Assembly (NCBI RefSeq): GCF_040436345.1
Contig: NC_133221.1
Location: 30,344,589-30,408,588, forward strand
DNA from: Pagrus major
Taxonomy: Eukaryota; Chordata; Actinopteri; Spariformes; Sparidae
Length of the DNA stretch: 64,000 nt
Direction: 5' to 3'
How positions within the stretch are numbered: the stretch's first letter is position 1; every line of letters begins with the position of its first letter. Shown in pieces: positions 50,972-64,000 of the stretch. A program made the translations under genes and the position numbers. The notes beneath the pieces are model-generated. The model had not been told where the DNA came from. It searched no databases and was given only the letters and a program-made list of their open reading frames with translations.

Positions 50972-53401
50972 CTAGGATCGAAAGTCCTTTTTACTGTAGG
51001 GCTTGTTTCCCAAGAGGTTCTCCACCTCAGATATGATGGACAGTGACAACTTTGGAAGAACCTGTGGAATGAGAAGAGACAAGTTAACTCATTTCTTTAA
51101 TGACCTGTAATGCAGAGAGAACCAGTTTTTCTACTTGAAATGGCCTTTTATTAGAGACAGGCCTTTATTTCCTGAGTGTCACAAAGGACTTTGGTGTGTT
51201 TGCCTGTTTGGTTCTGGTCATTGCTGCTGTTATGGAAGCTGTCATTTGAACTGGACCAAGAGAGAGAATCCATCTGCTCATCATCAGCTTCAGTGTGAAT
51301 TCCTTGTGTGCTTATGAGCTCGTTTCATTTTGACACACCTGTGAATCACGCCTGATACAGTACTGTATGTACCTAACACAAGTGCAAAACAAACTGACAC
51401 ATTTTAAATAAAATGTAAGACAGACCCATTTAGAAGCTGTAGAGACGTGCAGTGATCAGTTACTACTAGAAATTTAAAAGAATGAAAAGAATTTCAGATC
51501 ATCTGGAATGTGTGTCTGGTGCGAAGAGCAAACATTGAATGACAATGAAAAAACTCCTTCACATTGCTGGTATAGAGAGCCAATGTTAAACACAATCAAA
51601 ATGAATTTAACTTGAATTGAAATTCAGGGAAATAAACGTAACCAAAAAAACACTTAATATCTTACGAATCAAAAAATATTCATCCATAATTTTAAAGAGT
51701 GAAATACTGACCTACAAAGAACTCAACTAAAACAGATCATGTACAGAGAAGAACTATACATGTTATCATGTCTCAAGACAAGTCGAGTCACAAGTCTTTA
51801 ACTTCAGAGTTGGATCTCAAGCCATTTATTTTCTGTCCAGTCAAGTTCTAATTCATCAAAACAGTGACTCGATTCAACTCTAGTCCAAGTCATAATGACT
51901 CGAGTCCACATCTCTGCTGATTACCATCCAGCACTGCCTTGAACATGCTGCATTTTTGCACAAAAGATGACAGAGACAGAAACATAATATTGGAGAGTCT
52001 AAGGAACAACAATAAATTGATTGAAACACTCTTATATGTAGCAACATGGACTATTCTCAAGTACTAGATTTCTAAGGCCATCCCTGCACTGGAGGATACA
52101 TCTATACCCTTCGGGACAATTTGGGGCTGGGGCCTGGACTAACTTTCAGAACTTTGGCACACTGTTACTCTTATTTGGTGCAGACCTTGAAGGTTTAAAG
52201 TGTGAAGCACCTGATAATTCAATCAAGAATGGGAGTTGAGGCTGTAAGTCCATATGACTTTGGTCTGTCTCTAAAAAAATCAGTTTGGAAACAGACCACA
52301 ACTAAAAGGCAACAATGGATCAAATATTTATTTTATGATTGAAACTGTCCCGATTGCTTTTTTCTGTTTGTTTTTTATTTGACATCATTTATTTTTTTTA
52401 TTTTTTAGGACGCTTGCCCTGTTAAATTTTAGTGGATGACGAGCTTAATAATGGTGTTGTCCCCACTGTCACAGCTCCAGCTATCAATGGAGAGCAATGA
52501 TACGATCATTGCCTCTTCCAGGAAAAGGAAAAAGAGCGACAGTGATGTCACCAGCGCCTTTCTGGAGAGTGAAAAGAGATTTTCAACTCAAAGCGCTCGG
52601 AACGGCCGCACAAAAAAGGCACAGCGCTCTGAAAAAGGATTCTAGGCAGCTGTGTGCTGCCACAGACGCTCTCCTCACTGAGAACAACTGAAAAATGACA
52701 CTGGCATTCGGGAAAAAAGCGCTACATGGACACGGGCCCTCAAGCAGACCAAACACTGACTAATCTAGACTGTTTGGTACCATTTAATGTTGGCTGTGGT
52801 TATGGAAGTGTTTCCACCTGCAGCCTGTATGTTTTCTGACCTGTATTGCTCTGATGTTCTCCATCAGCTGGTCAGTTGTGGAAGCTCCCAGCAGAACAGA
52901 GTTCACCCCTTCATTCCTCAGGCACCATGCTGTGGGAATTTGCAGCACAGGAAGAAAAGCTGAATGCAGTCGCTCAGCAGCCATTGTTGAATGAACTCAC
53001 CTGGGCTTTATTTCAGAAAGCAGGTTTAGTGTAAACTCTGAGTTTGTTAAGCCTGAGATGAGGGAAACTTTTCAGGTCCAGAAAGACTTAACTTCAACTC
53101 AGTAACAGCGACAGTTACCGAGGTAACCGACTAACGGCATATTACTTTTCTTTTTGAGCCACTGATTATTTTCTTTATTTTTTATTTTGGCAGTTTCAGT
53201 CCTCCATACTCATGGACAGATTATTTGCTTTTAAATATGCATTTATTTTTATTTGAATTTATGAAAATGTAACTTAGTCTTGGCTGATTTTTGTTATCAG
53301 GCAACTGTCTCAAGCATGACGAAATCTGACAAAAGAGATATGAGGGAGCCCGGACAAATAAAACCTGAACTATCTGCATGGTTATGTACGGAGCTGTGTG
53401 T

Positions 53402-53437
<36 letters not shown>

Positions 53438-54083
53438 ACATACAGTACATCTAGTGGTTGAATTAGATTTGCTGGAGACCAACTGACTGTTTTACCTTTA
53501 ACTGAGCAAACCTTTCTACAGAAAGTGCTCCGACTCTGACTTATGTTCGTAGTTAACACCTACATTACATCATTGTTACAGACCTGGGATTTGTATCGAC
53601 GTCAGTGGTGTCTAATACCATTTTCTACATAATGTTTTAATTACATTTAATCATCATTTAATGAAGTGTGGATCGAATCCAGCTGCACTGATGCATTGAT
53701 TTGGAGCTCACAATTAAGCTGCATGTATTTTGAATGCGAGGGGAATCAGCACAGACAGCACAGGGAGAACATGCAAAATGATACCGTCATAGACAGTCTG
53801 CTAACAACAGCTAAAACTGATTCATTCATACATTCTGATCTGGGTTATATTATGTGGACAACACATTTTCTGGTTTGCCCTCTGATGTCCTCCAGCTGCT
53901 CTGCCTGAACTCTGAGTCCTGAGTGATTTACGGAGTTTCCTGATGGACACATAACTTAACTTGTTGTTAAAGTATTATCTACCTGCTGCTAACACCAACA
54001 TCCTCCTCATTTTTGATTTTAAGGTCACAATTTGATTCAATTCTCGATCTTATTTCATGTGTATATATATCTATATATATATA

Positions 54084-54141
<58 letters not shown>

Positions 54142-54184
54142 TATTAATTCTATATATATATATAGAATTATATATATATATATA

Positions 54185-54249
<65 letters not shown>

Positions 54250-57200
54250 TACATGAAATTCTTTCGATTTCGAATCGAACATATATATATGTATATATAT
54301 ATATGTATATGTCATAGGTGGAATGTAATGTTTTCTCAGTTAAGTCTACTTCTTTATGATGCCTGTGGAGATGTCCTGTCAGCTTCTGTGATTGGCCACT
54401 ACAAGTTGACTCCATCTAAACTTTTTCGGCACGTGCAACCGCAGCCAAAATGGACTACCCTGATTAAAATGAATGCAAAACTTGATTTCGTAGGTCGAGA
54501 TCGTGGCGTCATTTTGATCGATATCCGACTTACAATTGAGGTTGTGACACCCGTACTAATTAGCATCTTATTTGAGGTCTGATAAACAGTAAAATCAGCA
54601 AATTCGTTGTCCAATATCATTATTGTCCAGGCTGAAGCTGTCATACTTTAGGGGATCCACAAAGTGCAGAGTTATAGCATGGAGGATAAAAAGCTCCTCT
54701 AGTTACAGGTTACCATAATAAAAGACATCATTGTGGAAAATGAGAATTAGTCAAACCATGGATAGAGTTTTCTGTAATGTGTGATGAAGTTTAATAAAGT
54801 TTTTGTGACAGAGACGGTACTGTAAAAAAACATGGACAACTACACTGAAGGATATGACTGAAGACAGTTTGTTTTTACCAATAGCCAGTTGGGGCAGAGT
54901 GCAGCACAGTCGCTCTGCAACTGCCTGCAACTCTTTCAGCTTCACCTGCTGACGGTGCCCCTCCTCACTCAGGATCTTGTCCTTCATCCATTGATAACCC
55001 TGTTGCAGACAACACATGACAGAGCTCAGGGCTTAAAATTACACAGGGATACTAGTGCTGTATCTAATCCTGAATGCAACAAAGGATGACCTGCCCAGCA
55101 CTTCTTTCTTTCTTCAATGAAGCTGGTCTTTGTCACACTGTTACCTGTGAACAGGTCTTGGATGAGGAATACGACTTTTAAGTCCTGCCTTCATCAATAT
55201 CAGAGTGTAAAACTCAAAATTGGTTCAAACCAATTTGCTCCTTTGAAAAAAATCTATTTTAAAATTGTGATTCAGATTGTGAGCACCATGTACACCTCAA
55301 GCACCTCAAACCCTCAACTAATATTATGCAACTATTTGCATGGCTAAATACAATGGAGGCTAAAGTGAGAATTATGTATTTGTGTCAAACATATCTATTC
55401 TGTGTAAAAATGTGTTTGCTTACTTGCTAATATGTTTATTTCTGATTGCTAGTAAGAATTTGGTAAAGGTAAGACAAAGGAAGTGGGTAAAGATGAGGAT
55501 TAATCAGATGTAAAAGCGATGTCACACAATAGAAGAACATAAGGAGAAGTGGTACCTTGAGCGAGGCTCGTGAATAAGAGGGGATCCCTTTTGTATACTT
55601 CCCTGAGATGATCCCACAGGCCAGTGGAGACCATGTCATAGCTCCAATGCCTGGAGGTAATGGACAAAATCACATAATACAGGGTTAGCATCCAGATTTA
55701 AAGTAATACAGTTTAAAAAAAAAAAAAGAATCACATGGCTTAAAGGTATAACTTGCAAAATATATCCAGAGTAACCAACAACTGCTACTCTTTGCTATCT
55801 ATCCGTGGCTGTAGCTAGCTACCGTTAGCTAGTTAACTAATGGCTCAGTTAGCCGTGGAGCCAGCAGCCCTAGAATTTGCCTCAACCAAGGACCTTGGGT
55901 CATGCGAGGACGGGGGTCAGACCTAAGGGGTCAGAACTGGGACTGAACACAGCCTCTAGGACCATAGGATGTCAGTTTGAAAACAGGGGACACAGTTCTC
56001 TGACCAGGACTATGACTTTGTGGACAAGAAGACATGGCAGGCATAAACGGCCAGATGAGAGAGAGAATCAGGCATCGGCAGCAGCAAACACTCGGTGAAT
56101 TGAGGATTTATTGTGACCACGCCAGAGGTGATTGTTTTATTATATTTATGTTGAGTTTGAAGGCAGTTAAGTTTGTCTCAGTTTGGTAAAAAAAAAAAAA
56201 AAATTTGAAAAGAGAGAAACTTGAATTGACCAGGTGTGCGGTTGTATTTTCTGTTTAGTAAGGACAAGAAATTTAACAAGTATAGTAAGTATTTCCTTTC
56301 TTGACATTTCATTTGTTTATTTTGTTAATTCATTACAGTAAAAGCTAAGAGAGCCTGTGAAATGGACTTGCTGCTGGCGTATAACACAATTTCCCAGCTG
56401 GAACTATGGGGCCCTATCGAATTATGGTTATCATGCTAACTTCAGTAGATACAGAGACGTCTTTGATACAATGTCAACACTGTTGTCTCTGTACATTCTA
56501 CCGATAAAATTCATTTTTTGAAAGTTCAAACTAAAATTCTGGCCATATATTATACATTGCCCCTAAAAACAAAATTAACATTAAATGGCAGCTCACTGAT
56601 TCAATATCTTACACACATAATAGAAAATACTAACGAAAAGACTATGTTCTTTTTTATTCTGTTTATCAGGACTACGGCAGCTGCTTACCTATTTTGTGGA
56701 AGAGATCAGGGAGTTGCACTTCAACCTTCTCCCTCTGGAACATGTGGTACTCTGCCTGTTCACAGATGGGTGGGATCTGGTTGAACTGTCGTGCCACTGA
56801 GTATGCCTCCTACAGCAAGCACAGGGAACAATTACTGAACAGTTGAGCACCATTCAAGTCATTTGTCCACAGTTTTTGACCAATTCAAAGAAACTGACCA
56901 AGAAAAAGCCTTTTTTTAAACAACACTTTTCAAAAATCAAGTGCTTTACAAAGATATAAAAACAAGAGAGAAAATATTACCAGATAAAAAATGAAGTAGC
57001 AGTGATACAGTAATAATGATGAGCAAGGTGTGACTTACTAAAACACAATAAAACAAGTAAATTAAAAAACAGATGAATGACCAATTCAAAAGAACAGAGC
57101 TATCATTCCTGATCTCTCTCAGCATTCGTCCAGAAACATGGAGCTCTGACTCCGAGTGAATTACAAACAGACCTCCGCCGCAGGATCTCAGGCTGCATTC

Positions 57201-60200
57201 AGGCTCGTAAGAGGATAGTAAGTCAGTGATATAATAAGGGGCTAAGCCAAAACGTGCCTTAAAAGTAAGAGTAAGAGGAGTCCTGCTGAGGCATTTTAAA
57301 CTAGTTGAAGTTTGGAGCAGTTGTATTGAGTGAGACAGAAGTCATTACATCCTGAATGGAATTTTGACCTGGCAGCAACTGAAGTAGTGTTGAATATCGG
57401 TAACAAAGAACCAAATGGATCCATCTATGTTTACTGACTACTTTGAGACTTGTGCGTGAACTTACCATGATCTCCATGGAGGTCCATCGTGACGTCCCCC
57501 AATACATGGCCATCCCCTGGTTGATTACATGGGTCATTGCCCTCACCGTCTCTACCAAAACAGCCCAAATTAGCTGAGTTACAAAGTTTGGCTTGAGGCA
57601 TGAGAGACTTGGTTGAGGTATCCCACTCACGTGGCCACTGGCTAACTTTTCAATGAATAATGAATTATTATTTCTCTCTCATGCCTCCACATTGGGAAGT
57701 CATGGGGAGGTTCAAGTTTTATGAATACCACGCAACTGACAAAGGCCCTTTGATCCATCTGAATCCAAATGCATCTTTCACAAAGTTTTCAAACAGACAT
57801 TCTGACACTTTTGGAGAACACTGATCGGGAACAAAGAGGGTTTCATGAATTCTCTAGTACGAGTCTGTATGCATCACAACTTAGCACAGCTGCCCTGGAA
57901 GCCCTGGATTTTTTAATTTTTTCTCTGGGGTCGCGCTTTGATCGAACTACTGCAATACACATAACTACCATTTGAATGAATTATGAGTTCCATTCTTACT
58001 TTTTTCATTCCCATTAAATCAGGTTAGCTCTGTTATTTGAGCTCAAATCCTTTTTATGAAAGTGCAGAAAGGTGAACATTCTTGATAATCTTATTATGAA
58101 AGCAGAAATATTAGTGATGACCTAACTATATGACTAATTTCTTACAAATGTTACGATGATATTAAAGGTGTTATTGACTGGCCCGCCATGTTTCTTGCCC
58201 TTACCCAGGACAAGAAGATCTCATAATGCATTCAATCTCCCCTTCCACTGCATTCACATCACAGAATCGCTGTTGTTCCAAACATCTGCCCCCTCAAGTG
58301 GTTGCCAGTGTTTTGCACTAGCTATTGTTGCTTACACTAGCTAGCAAACATTAACTTTGCTAATGCTAGCTAGATAACGTTAACATTGCTAACGCTGTTA
58401 TGCTGGGCACAATCATGTCTTATTTATAAACGTATACATATGCATTTTAGAATGTAATCTGGATAAGGAGCATTCCCTTGTCTTGCTGGAGCAGGTCAAA
58501 CCTCAGATAATTTCCTCACATAAATAGACTGTCACTGTGGTCTGTTGCAGGATAAGCACACCTACCTTCTATAGGTGTGTTTGGATCTGGTCGATTGGCG
58601 AAAACCACGTCTATGTACTCCAGCTGAAGTCTCTCTAGCGATGCCCTTAGACCTGTTTCATAAAGATAGTCACATATTTATTGCACTATAGCATACAAGC
58701 ATGCTGCGGTGACACATGCAGCTATGAACAACTTGGTTGTGCTCCTTTTCAAACCTTACCTTCGATTATATGTTTTCTAGATAATCCTCTTTCCATTTCT
58801 GCTCTGAAAAACAAACATGTTTCATTTCAGAACACCGGTGTGTAGAATTCCATTTGATAGTGGTCATCACTATATTGAATACATGTAAATACTACAGTGT
58901 GTCTAAGTCTCTCTTTGTAAATATGATATTTTCTGTCAGGACTCAGGAAGGTAGATGGTTTAATGTTGGATGTAGTCACCTGTGAGGTTGACAAGCAACT
59001 GTTTCATATTGACAAAATAATAAGATTGAATCTGGATGTTATAAGACCACATGGGAAATTTAGCACTTGAATATGATGGCCCTACAGACAGAAGATGACA
59101 TGGTAGAGTAGATAAGATGTTGCAATTTTGAGAGCAACTGTTAACCAATTGCTGCTTTTCTAATGAGCTTAAATGTGTCAGTGCTGGGAAATAGGACAAA
59201 AACCTAAAACATTCCTTTTTAAACTACTCTGCTTTCCCCTCCACCACATAACTTTGCCTGCTAGCAGCGGGTTTGGTAACAACCGTGAGCAAGCTTTTTT
59301 TTTTTTATTAAAACCAAAGTGAAGAAATGCATGCAGGTCACTCCATACCAACTCACCCAGAATTCATAATTTTTCCTAGTTCATGTCATGGATTTTTCTT
59401 GAGAGATTTCAAGTAAAAACTCCAATTACATTCATGGGACCTTGCAAAATCCTACCACTATACTCCAAATACTTTGAGTTATGAATGAAAATCTTATCTC
59501 CTTTAGTTTTTACTTTCTTGGAACCAAATGTTGATTCTGTGTAGTTATAAAAAAGTTCTATTACATCTAGATGTTATTTGGCCCTGCATAAAGAAATGTG
59601 CCACAGATCTTTTTCAATCCATTAGCTGGGCTCATCCCATGCCTAGTATGAACAGGAGGACTGTTTGCAACAAGCAAAAGCTCGTATTGCAGATAATTGA
59701 CAGATAGATAGATAGATGTTACCTTCACTTAATACCTTCTAAAACTTAGCTCGTGGCAAGTAGGATGCTATCCATTCATTGCAATAACAGAATGATGAAA
59801 AGAAGGAGAGACAATTTAACATATACGTACTTTCCACCCCAGAAGATTTTGGTGGTGATGACTAAACTGGAACGTCTGCATTTGAGAATATAAATAAGAA
59901 TACAAATTAAACTGTGGTAGTTTCCTTCTTTCAAAAATGACACCCAGAATTAATGACAATGACTAAAAACACTGTTATATTATCAAGCACATTGGCTAAT
60001 TCAACTCAAAAACTGAAAATGAAAAATGAAATCGTGAAAAATTGATTGATTATTTCTGTGGACAAACAAATAACATGCAGTCTTTTTGTATTCTATTTAG
60101 AAATGTCATATGACAAATATACATCCACCAATGTAGAAATAAAAATCTGTAAGAGTGCAGTGAGAGGCAGGAGTGTTAGGGAGAAAAGCAACAACAACAA

Positions 60201-61000
60201 CAAAAAAACACAACTGCTAACAATGCTCTGTGAGTATCTCACTCAGCATCTGTAAACCTCTGGCACAGAAAACAACACTGTCCTGCCAGTCAAAGAAGGT
60301 TAACTGTTCTACTGTTCCTGTTTAATATTGCTTGTGAGGTGAAATAAACAGTTCTACTCTCTTTCAAATGAAGATAACAAAATGATAATCTATCATTGAA
60401 GCATTCTATATTTTATATGCAACCTATTGTGAAGCTACAGTAATTTGTCTTACCATCTAACTGCGGATTGTAGTTTGAGGTATACCTTACCTGTCCACAA
60501 GAAACTCTGCATTACATCAGAATTTCTGTATCTTCTGTATTTTAATTATTTCCACAGATGGCCTCTGTATAGATCACTGAGTGATTTCTGTTTGTCTTCC
60601 TTATCTTCTTTGCTTTTCTTATATGGAAGTGTTTCTTTTCTACAGGAAGTACAATGTGTCAAAGCCTGGTATGTCTCTGAACAGGGGGCAAAACATAATT
60701 TATAGCTAATATTACTGCTATTTTATCAGCTACTGAACTATTTTTCGATTATACTGTTAGATAGAATATATAAAAAGATAAATGGTGGAATACATGTCAC
60801 CATATATGCAATGCTCCTGTAGGGTATTGAGCTGGGAACACAATTTTAGGAAACAAGGAAAAACTACATAAGAACCTTCTAATAATATGATATTACTTTT
60901 AAACAAGTCTGCACAAACAAGAAGACACACAATATGAAAACTCTACCTCCATCCTCTCTTCTTTATGATATTTCCCATGACAGTTTCAGCCCTGAGAGGG

Positions 61001-61040
<40 letters not shown>

Positions 61041-62642
61041 TTTTTGTTGTTTCTTTCTTTCCCTTTTTAATAAAAATGTAATACATTTCACAAGTCATAC
61101 AAAGTTACACATACCCAAATAGTAAGGTAAAACAAGCGCCGGACAGTAGTGAGAGTTGTGTCAACATTAGTTCAAAATGTTTGACCGTTACGTAGACTTC
61201 AGAGTAGATCCAAGAAGTTCTTGGTGGTGAATTTGAAAAATTTAAACAGATGGACAGAACTGCAGTTTTTGGTAATTGGTAAATGCATTAATTTACAATA
61301 TTCATATCGCATTCAACATGTGTATGTAGTAAAATATATATTATATTATTATATATTATATTATATTTTAAAGTCAAAATTCGCTAACATTTCAGGATTA
61401 GTGAGTGTGAACAGCTAGCGTTACTTGCCTTGTCGACATATTTCAGGGTAACGTTACCTAGGTTAAAAAGCATGTTGCTGTTGTTTATTGCTTTGAAAAC
61501 TCTTTTTTATCATTTAAGATAAAATGAGGGAGGACAGGAAACAGGAAACAGGAAACCAACCATGGCGATAAATTAAGCAGTATAGGGGCCTGGACACACC
61601 AAGTATTTTAAGTCACTGAATCCCAACATGACCTTCTTTGTCTACAGTATCATTTGGTACATACACCCTCACATGTGCACATCCACCTTTGTAATGGTGT
61701 CAATAATGTTATTGAAAAAAGTAAATAGCAAGTAAAGTATAAAAAAATTGGGCTTAAATGTAGGCTACTATAAAACTATGAATAAACTATTAAACATGAT
61801 TCAGTTGAATGAATATTTTCTCTTTGGTATTCATGTCATATACAGATGCAATGATGATGTTTACTGGGTAATATGGGCATGTTGTTGCATTGCTCACAGG
61901 CACATTGCTGTGAGCCTGGTGCACCTGGCTCTTAAAGGGAATGGAAGAGGACGCTCAGATTGGTTTATTTTATGTAGCGGCCAAAACACACCCAAGACTA
62001 ATTCAGAGTCTAAATACAACCCCTTTGCATAGTGCGCATTAGTTTGCACCAAGATTATTCGCAAAATTGACCCCAAACGCACTTGCACCTTGTGCTTTAG
62101 ACCATGCACCATAGATTGTTTAAATATAGCCCTGTGTATTTGATGACTGGACTGATATGTCATTACTGAAGCTTTGTTGTTTACCATATGTTTTATTACT
62201 GCATTGCTGCTTATTGTATGTTTTAGTCTTACATGTTCTGTTGTTGCCTTGTTGTTAACTGTATATTTTTATGATGTAAGGTGACCTTGGGTGTCATGAA
62301 AGGAGCCTTTTACATAAGATCTATTATTATTAGTGTTGTTATGTGTCTGTGTATGTGACATTACAGATACACTGGACTTAATAACAGCTGCCTGACTGAT
62401 CATAGTCGGACTCGTCTGACACATGACACTATCGATTCATTTTTCAGACCCCTCAAACATTGAAATGAAAAACTGTCTATTGGACTATATACCCATTAAT
62501 GTGGATTTCTCCAGATTTAACGGACTTGGATTGACAACTTTAAACTTTAAAAAAATACTTACTTCCCAGAACTATACACTTCTGCTGTGTCGAACAGATT
62601 GATTCCATTCTCATAGGCCAAAGTCATCAGCTCCTCTGCCAC
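50972..62642 (-). CDS. kcnab2: Voltage-gated K+ channel beta-2 subunit, 5'-truncated by the window edge
   Basis: Kv beta-2 is a cytoplasmic NADPH-binding aldo-keto reductase that docks under Kv1 channels and affects their trafficking and gating. Exons in transcript order: 62642-62563, 60991-60947, 59875-59831, 58803-58760, 58652-58566, 57551-57466, 56809-56689, 55650-55556, 54999-54879, 52929-52841, 51061-50972. Phases agree and give the last 300 residues; mammalian Kv beta-2 has 367, so about 67 N-terminal residues are off the right edge. With an offset of 67, the AKR tetrad is intact: Asp18 and Tyr23 in FDTAEVY, Lys51 in TTKIFW, Asn91 in FANRPD. Cofactor residues are also visible: [34 protein letters not shown] and QLMEN. 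The [25 protein letters not shown] and [11 protein letters not shown] peptides separate it from beta-1 and beta-3. Oddity: ERLCCTLPQ has Cys where paralogs have Gly. Confidence 0.95.
51770..51925. repeat. 'agtcacaagtc' fish interspersed repeat
   Basis: Degenerate repeats of agtcgagtcacaagtc, actcgattcaactctagtcc and gactcgagtccac, a pattern common in teleost genomes, in the first intron above the kcnab2 stop exon. Confidence 0.5.
52350..52740. repeat. GC-richer insert with palindromic AGCGCT motifs
   Basis: A compositional island in an AT-rich kcnab2 intron, with repeated agcgctt/aagcgct blocks and a right side of acatggacacgggccct. It resembles a short non-autonomous DNA element. Overlapping 60-70 aa ORFs here are not conserved proteins that I know. 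Confidence 0.4.
53396..53436. repeat. (TG)n microsatellite
   Basis: TG repeats with a single TATG and a CG interruption, in a kcnab2 intron. Confidence 0.95.
54058..54312. repeat. Long compound (AT)n tract with palindromic arms
   Basis: About 250 bp of alternating AT with short interruptions such as attaattctatata, tatagaattata and a central non-repeat break around 54253-54282. It is self-complementary at several scales. It gives poly-(Tyr-Ile) false ORFs on both strands. Confidence 0.95.
55740..56563. mobile_element. MITE family B, expanded or interrupted copy
   Basis: The left end TTAAAGGTATAACTTGCAAA with ccagagtaaccaacaactgc matches the left part of the copy at 43773. The right part (tcatgctaacttcagtagat, aaaattctggccatatatta, cattgccccta) matches the right part. 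Between them lie several hundred extra bases (about 55870-56400), including a poly-A run near 56190, which suggests a nested insertion or a longer relative. Confidence 0.55.
56890..57300. repeat. Dispersed fish repeat, family D copy 2
   Basis: Contains aaatcaagtgctttacaaag, gggctaagccaaaacgtgcc, ttaaaagtaagag and cctgctgaggcattttaaac, blocks typical of the same teleost repeat as at 22920-23480. It lies in the kcnab2 intron between exons 56689-56809 and 57466-57551. Confidence 0.55.
61004..61038. repeat. (GA)n microsatellite near a kcnab2 acceptor
   Basis: About 17 GA units (CT in the transcript) ending 13 nt upstream of the acceptor of exon 60991-60947, probably part of its extended pyrimidine tract. 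Confidence 0.9.
61039..62562 (-). other. kcnab2: kcnab2 intron
   Basis: Intron between exons 62563-62642 and 60947-60991. A repeat-like block near 61990-62140 (tttgcatagtgcgcattagt and related) was noted; no exon or intact element otherwise. Confidence 0.6.
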
Positions 62643-64000
62643 CTTCAACAGCAATATTTGAGATGATAAAGATGAGCAAAGTGTGCAAACTGTGTTATTT
62701 TCTCTCTCACTGATCTCTGAAGGCCCTTTCTGCTGACAAGGTTCCTCAAAAGGCAAACATTTATATCAATAATTCTTAATTATATAGCATATTTAAAAGG
62801 GATTTTTTTAAGCTATGGAAGCAGCGTTACTGTAGGAAAGTCAGTTAGTTACTTAGAAGGTCCACCACTTCAGACCTAAACATCTATTGGACTTTGTACT
62901 TTGTAGACTTCTTCCAGATCTCTGAATTGCCACCAAAATCTCTTATTTGTTCGACAAATGCCGCTGATGGCTAGTGATAGGGACACATTAATTACAGGCA
63001 TGAATTAAGATCTTGGCAGCTGCCTCTGTTGCATACCGATATTAATGCAAGATTATCAGTAATTTTTCAATGTGAAGTTTTTGCTGAACCTATGTATTCA
63101 GGCAAGGCATTTGTGTTTTAGCTAATAGTATTAGAGGATTATAATTATGAGTGCCCTGATCAGAATTTCCCGGGCCTATTCCTGGAAGCAGTGTTGGCAG
63201 ATACTGATCACTGAACAAAGGACTTTTTGTTACTTAGTCATCTACAGTTGTTAATTATTAGTGGCATAATAAAACCACCATTTAAAGGTGAGGAAATACA
63301 TTTATATCAATCGAATCAAAGAAATAGGTTTATATATAGGTGTGTGTGTGCCTGTGACCGTGGTCAGTTTTGTCTCTGACCAGAGTTAGCACTCACCAGA
63401 TAAATCCACTAGTGAAGATAAATCCACTTTTTAACCCCAAATGTTAAAACCTTGCTCTCCTCATCTAACAGTGTTTATTTCTCCAGAAGCTCCAGGCTCT
63501 GCCCAAGGCTGTCTCCTCCTCCAAAACACCATTGTCTGTCCCTCAAGTTTGTTCGCTTAGTCGTTGCAGACACATGATACTTGTATCATTACATTTGGAT
63601 GTGTTGATCACAACTGAACAGTTATGGTGAAGGTATCCTTCATTATTTTAAGGGGCAATTTGTTGAACAACCAACACACTAATCAGCACACAAACAATTT
63701 ACATGATAAGATAAGGAATAGCTAAATGTTGTTCAACATCCCAATAGCAGAAGGGATCAATGAGAGCTTAAATCTATTGGTCCTGCATCTCAGGAGATTT
63801 ATTATTGTTCAGATGGAAGTCAGTCAGTGATCACATCATGGGCTGCAAAACGCAACATGTTTGACACAATAACATTTCAAACTGTGTTTTATTATGTGGG
63901 CCCTCACAAACATCATTACTTGTGGCATTAGCGTTTTAAAACATTAGCTAGCATTTACTGTAGAAGTTAAGAATATAAACATCAATGAGCTCTTGACACT
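62643..64000 (-). other. kcnab2: kcnab2 upstream intron, partial
   Basis: No match to the preceding Kv beta exon (the GTWVTFGG region) was found, so this is intron running off the window. It contains a second copy of the repeat seen at 3390-3560 (about 63410-63510) and an 'ataagataaggaatagct' block at 63709 resembling a teleost LINE tail. Confidence 0.6.

Noticed and set aside
54032-54415. Tyr-Ile repeat ORFs on both strands
   Set aside because: Translation of an (AT)n microsatellite, not proteins.
50972-62642. Assignment to kcnab1 or kcnab3
   Set aside because: [11 protein letters not shown], the [14 protein letters not shown] block and the C-terminal [11 protein letters not shown] match beta-2 best. 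Beta-1 has LYWGG and CYQWLKERIVSEEG; beta-3 diverges more.

Overview
This window is vertebrate nuclear DNA, almost certainly from a ray-finned (teleost, probably percomorph) fish. It is AT-rich. All protein-coding content sits in short exons with GT-AG introns, and the encoded proteins are vertebrate-specific families. Introns and spacers are full of CA/TG, GA and AT microsatellites and short non-autonomous DNA transposons of kinds common in fish genomes. There are no operons, rRNA or tRNA genes, CRISPR arrays or prokaryotic features.

Four genes were reconstructed exon by exon, with splice phases that agree throughout. (1) mtch1, + strand, 978-8204: eleven exons, missing only the 5' part beyond the left edge. 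It is a mitochondrial carrier homolog of the outer mitochondrial membrane. (2) slc38a5, - strand, 12983-25708: complete 15-exon, 472-residue sodium-coupled system N amino-acid transporter, with a probable untranslated first exon and promoter near 31.1-31.4 kb. (3) dedd, + strand, 35910-44782: complete death-effector-domain DNA-binding protein of at least 404 residues, with a GC-rich promoter and first exon at about 33.0-33.6 kb. (4) kcnab2, - strand, 50972-62642: eleven exons coding the C-terminal 300 residues of the Kv channel beta-2 subunit (aldo-keto reductase fold). Its 5' exons lie beyond the right edge.

Layout: 1-977 is an mtch1 intron; 8.2-13.0 kb is the tail-to-tail spacer between mtch1 and slc38a5 and is rich in repeats; 25.8-31.1 kb is the inferred 5' UTR intron of slc38a5; 31.4-33.0 kb is the head-to-head spacer between slc38a5 and dedd; 36.5-42.6 kb is a large dedd intron holding a hAT-type element with a BED zinc-finger ORF; 44.8-51.0 kb is the tail-to-tail spacer between dedd and kcnab2; 62.6-64.0 kb is a kcnab2 intron. 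The genes do not form a pathway; they are physical neighbours. In human they lie at 6p21, Xp11, 1q23 and 1p36 (from general knowledge), so this linkage is specific to the fish lineage.

I found no convincing novel biological system. The points worth a second look are splice sites built next to dinucleotide repeats, a NAGNAG acceptor, a possible alternative N-terminus of Dedd, a weak donor in slc38a5, and several short transposon families recognised by comparing copies within the window.
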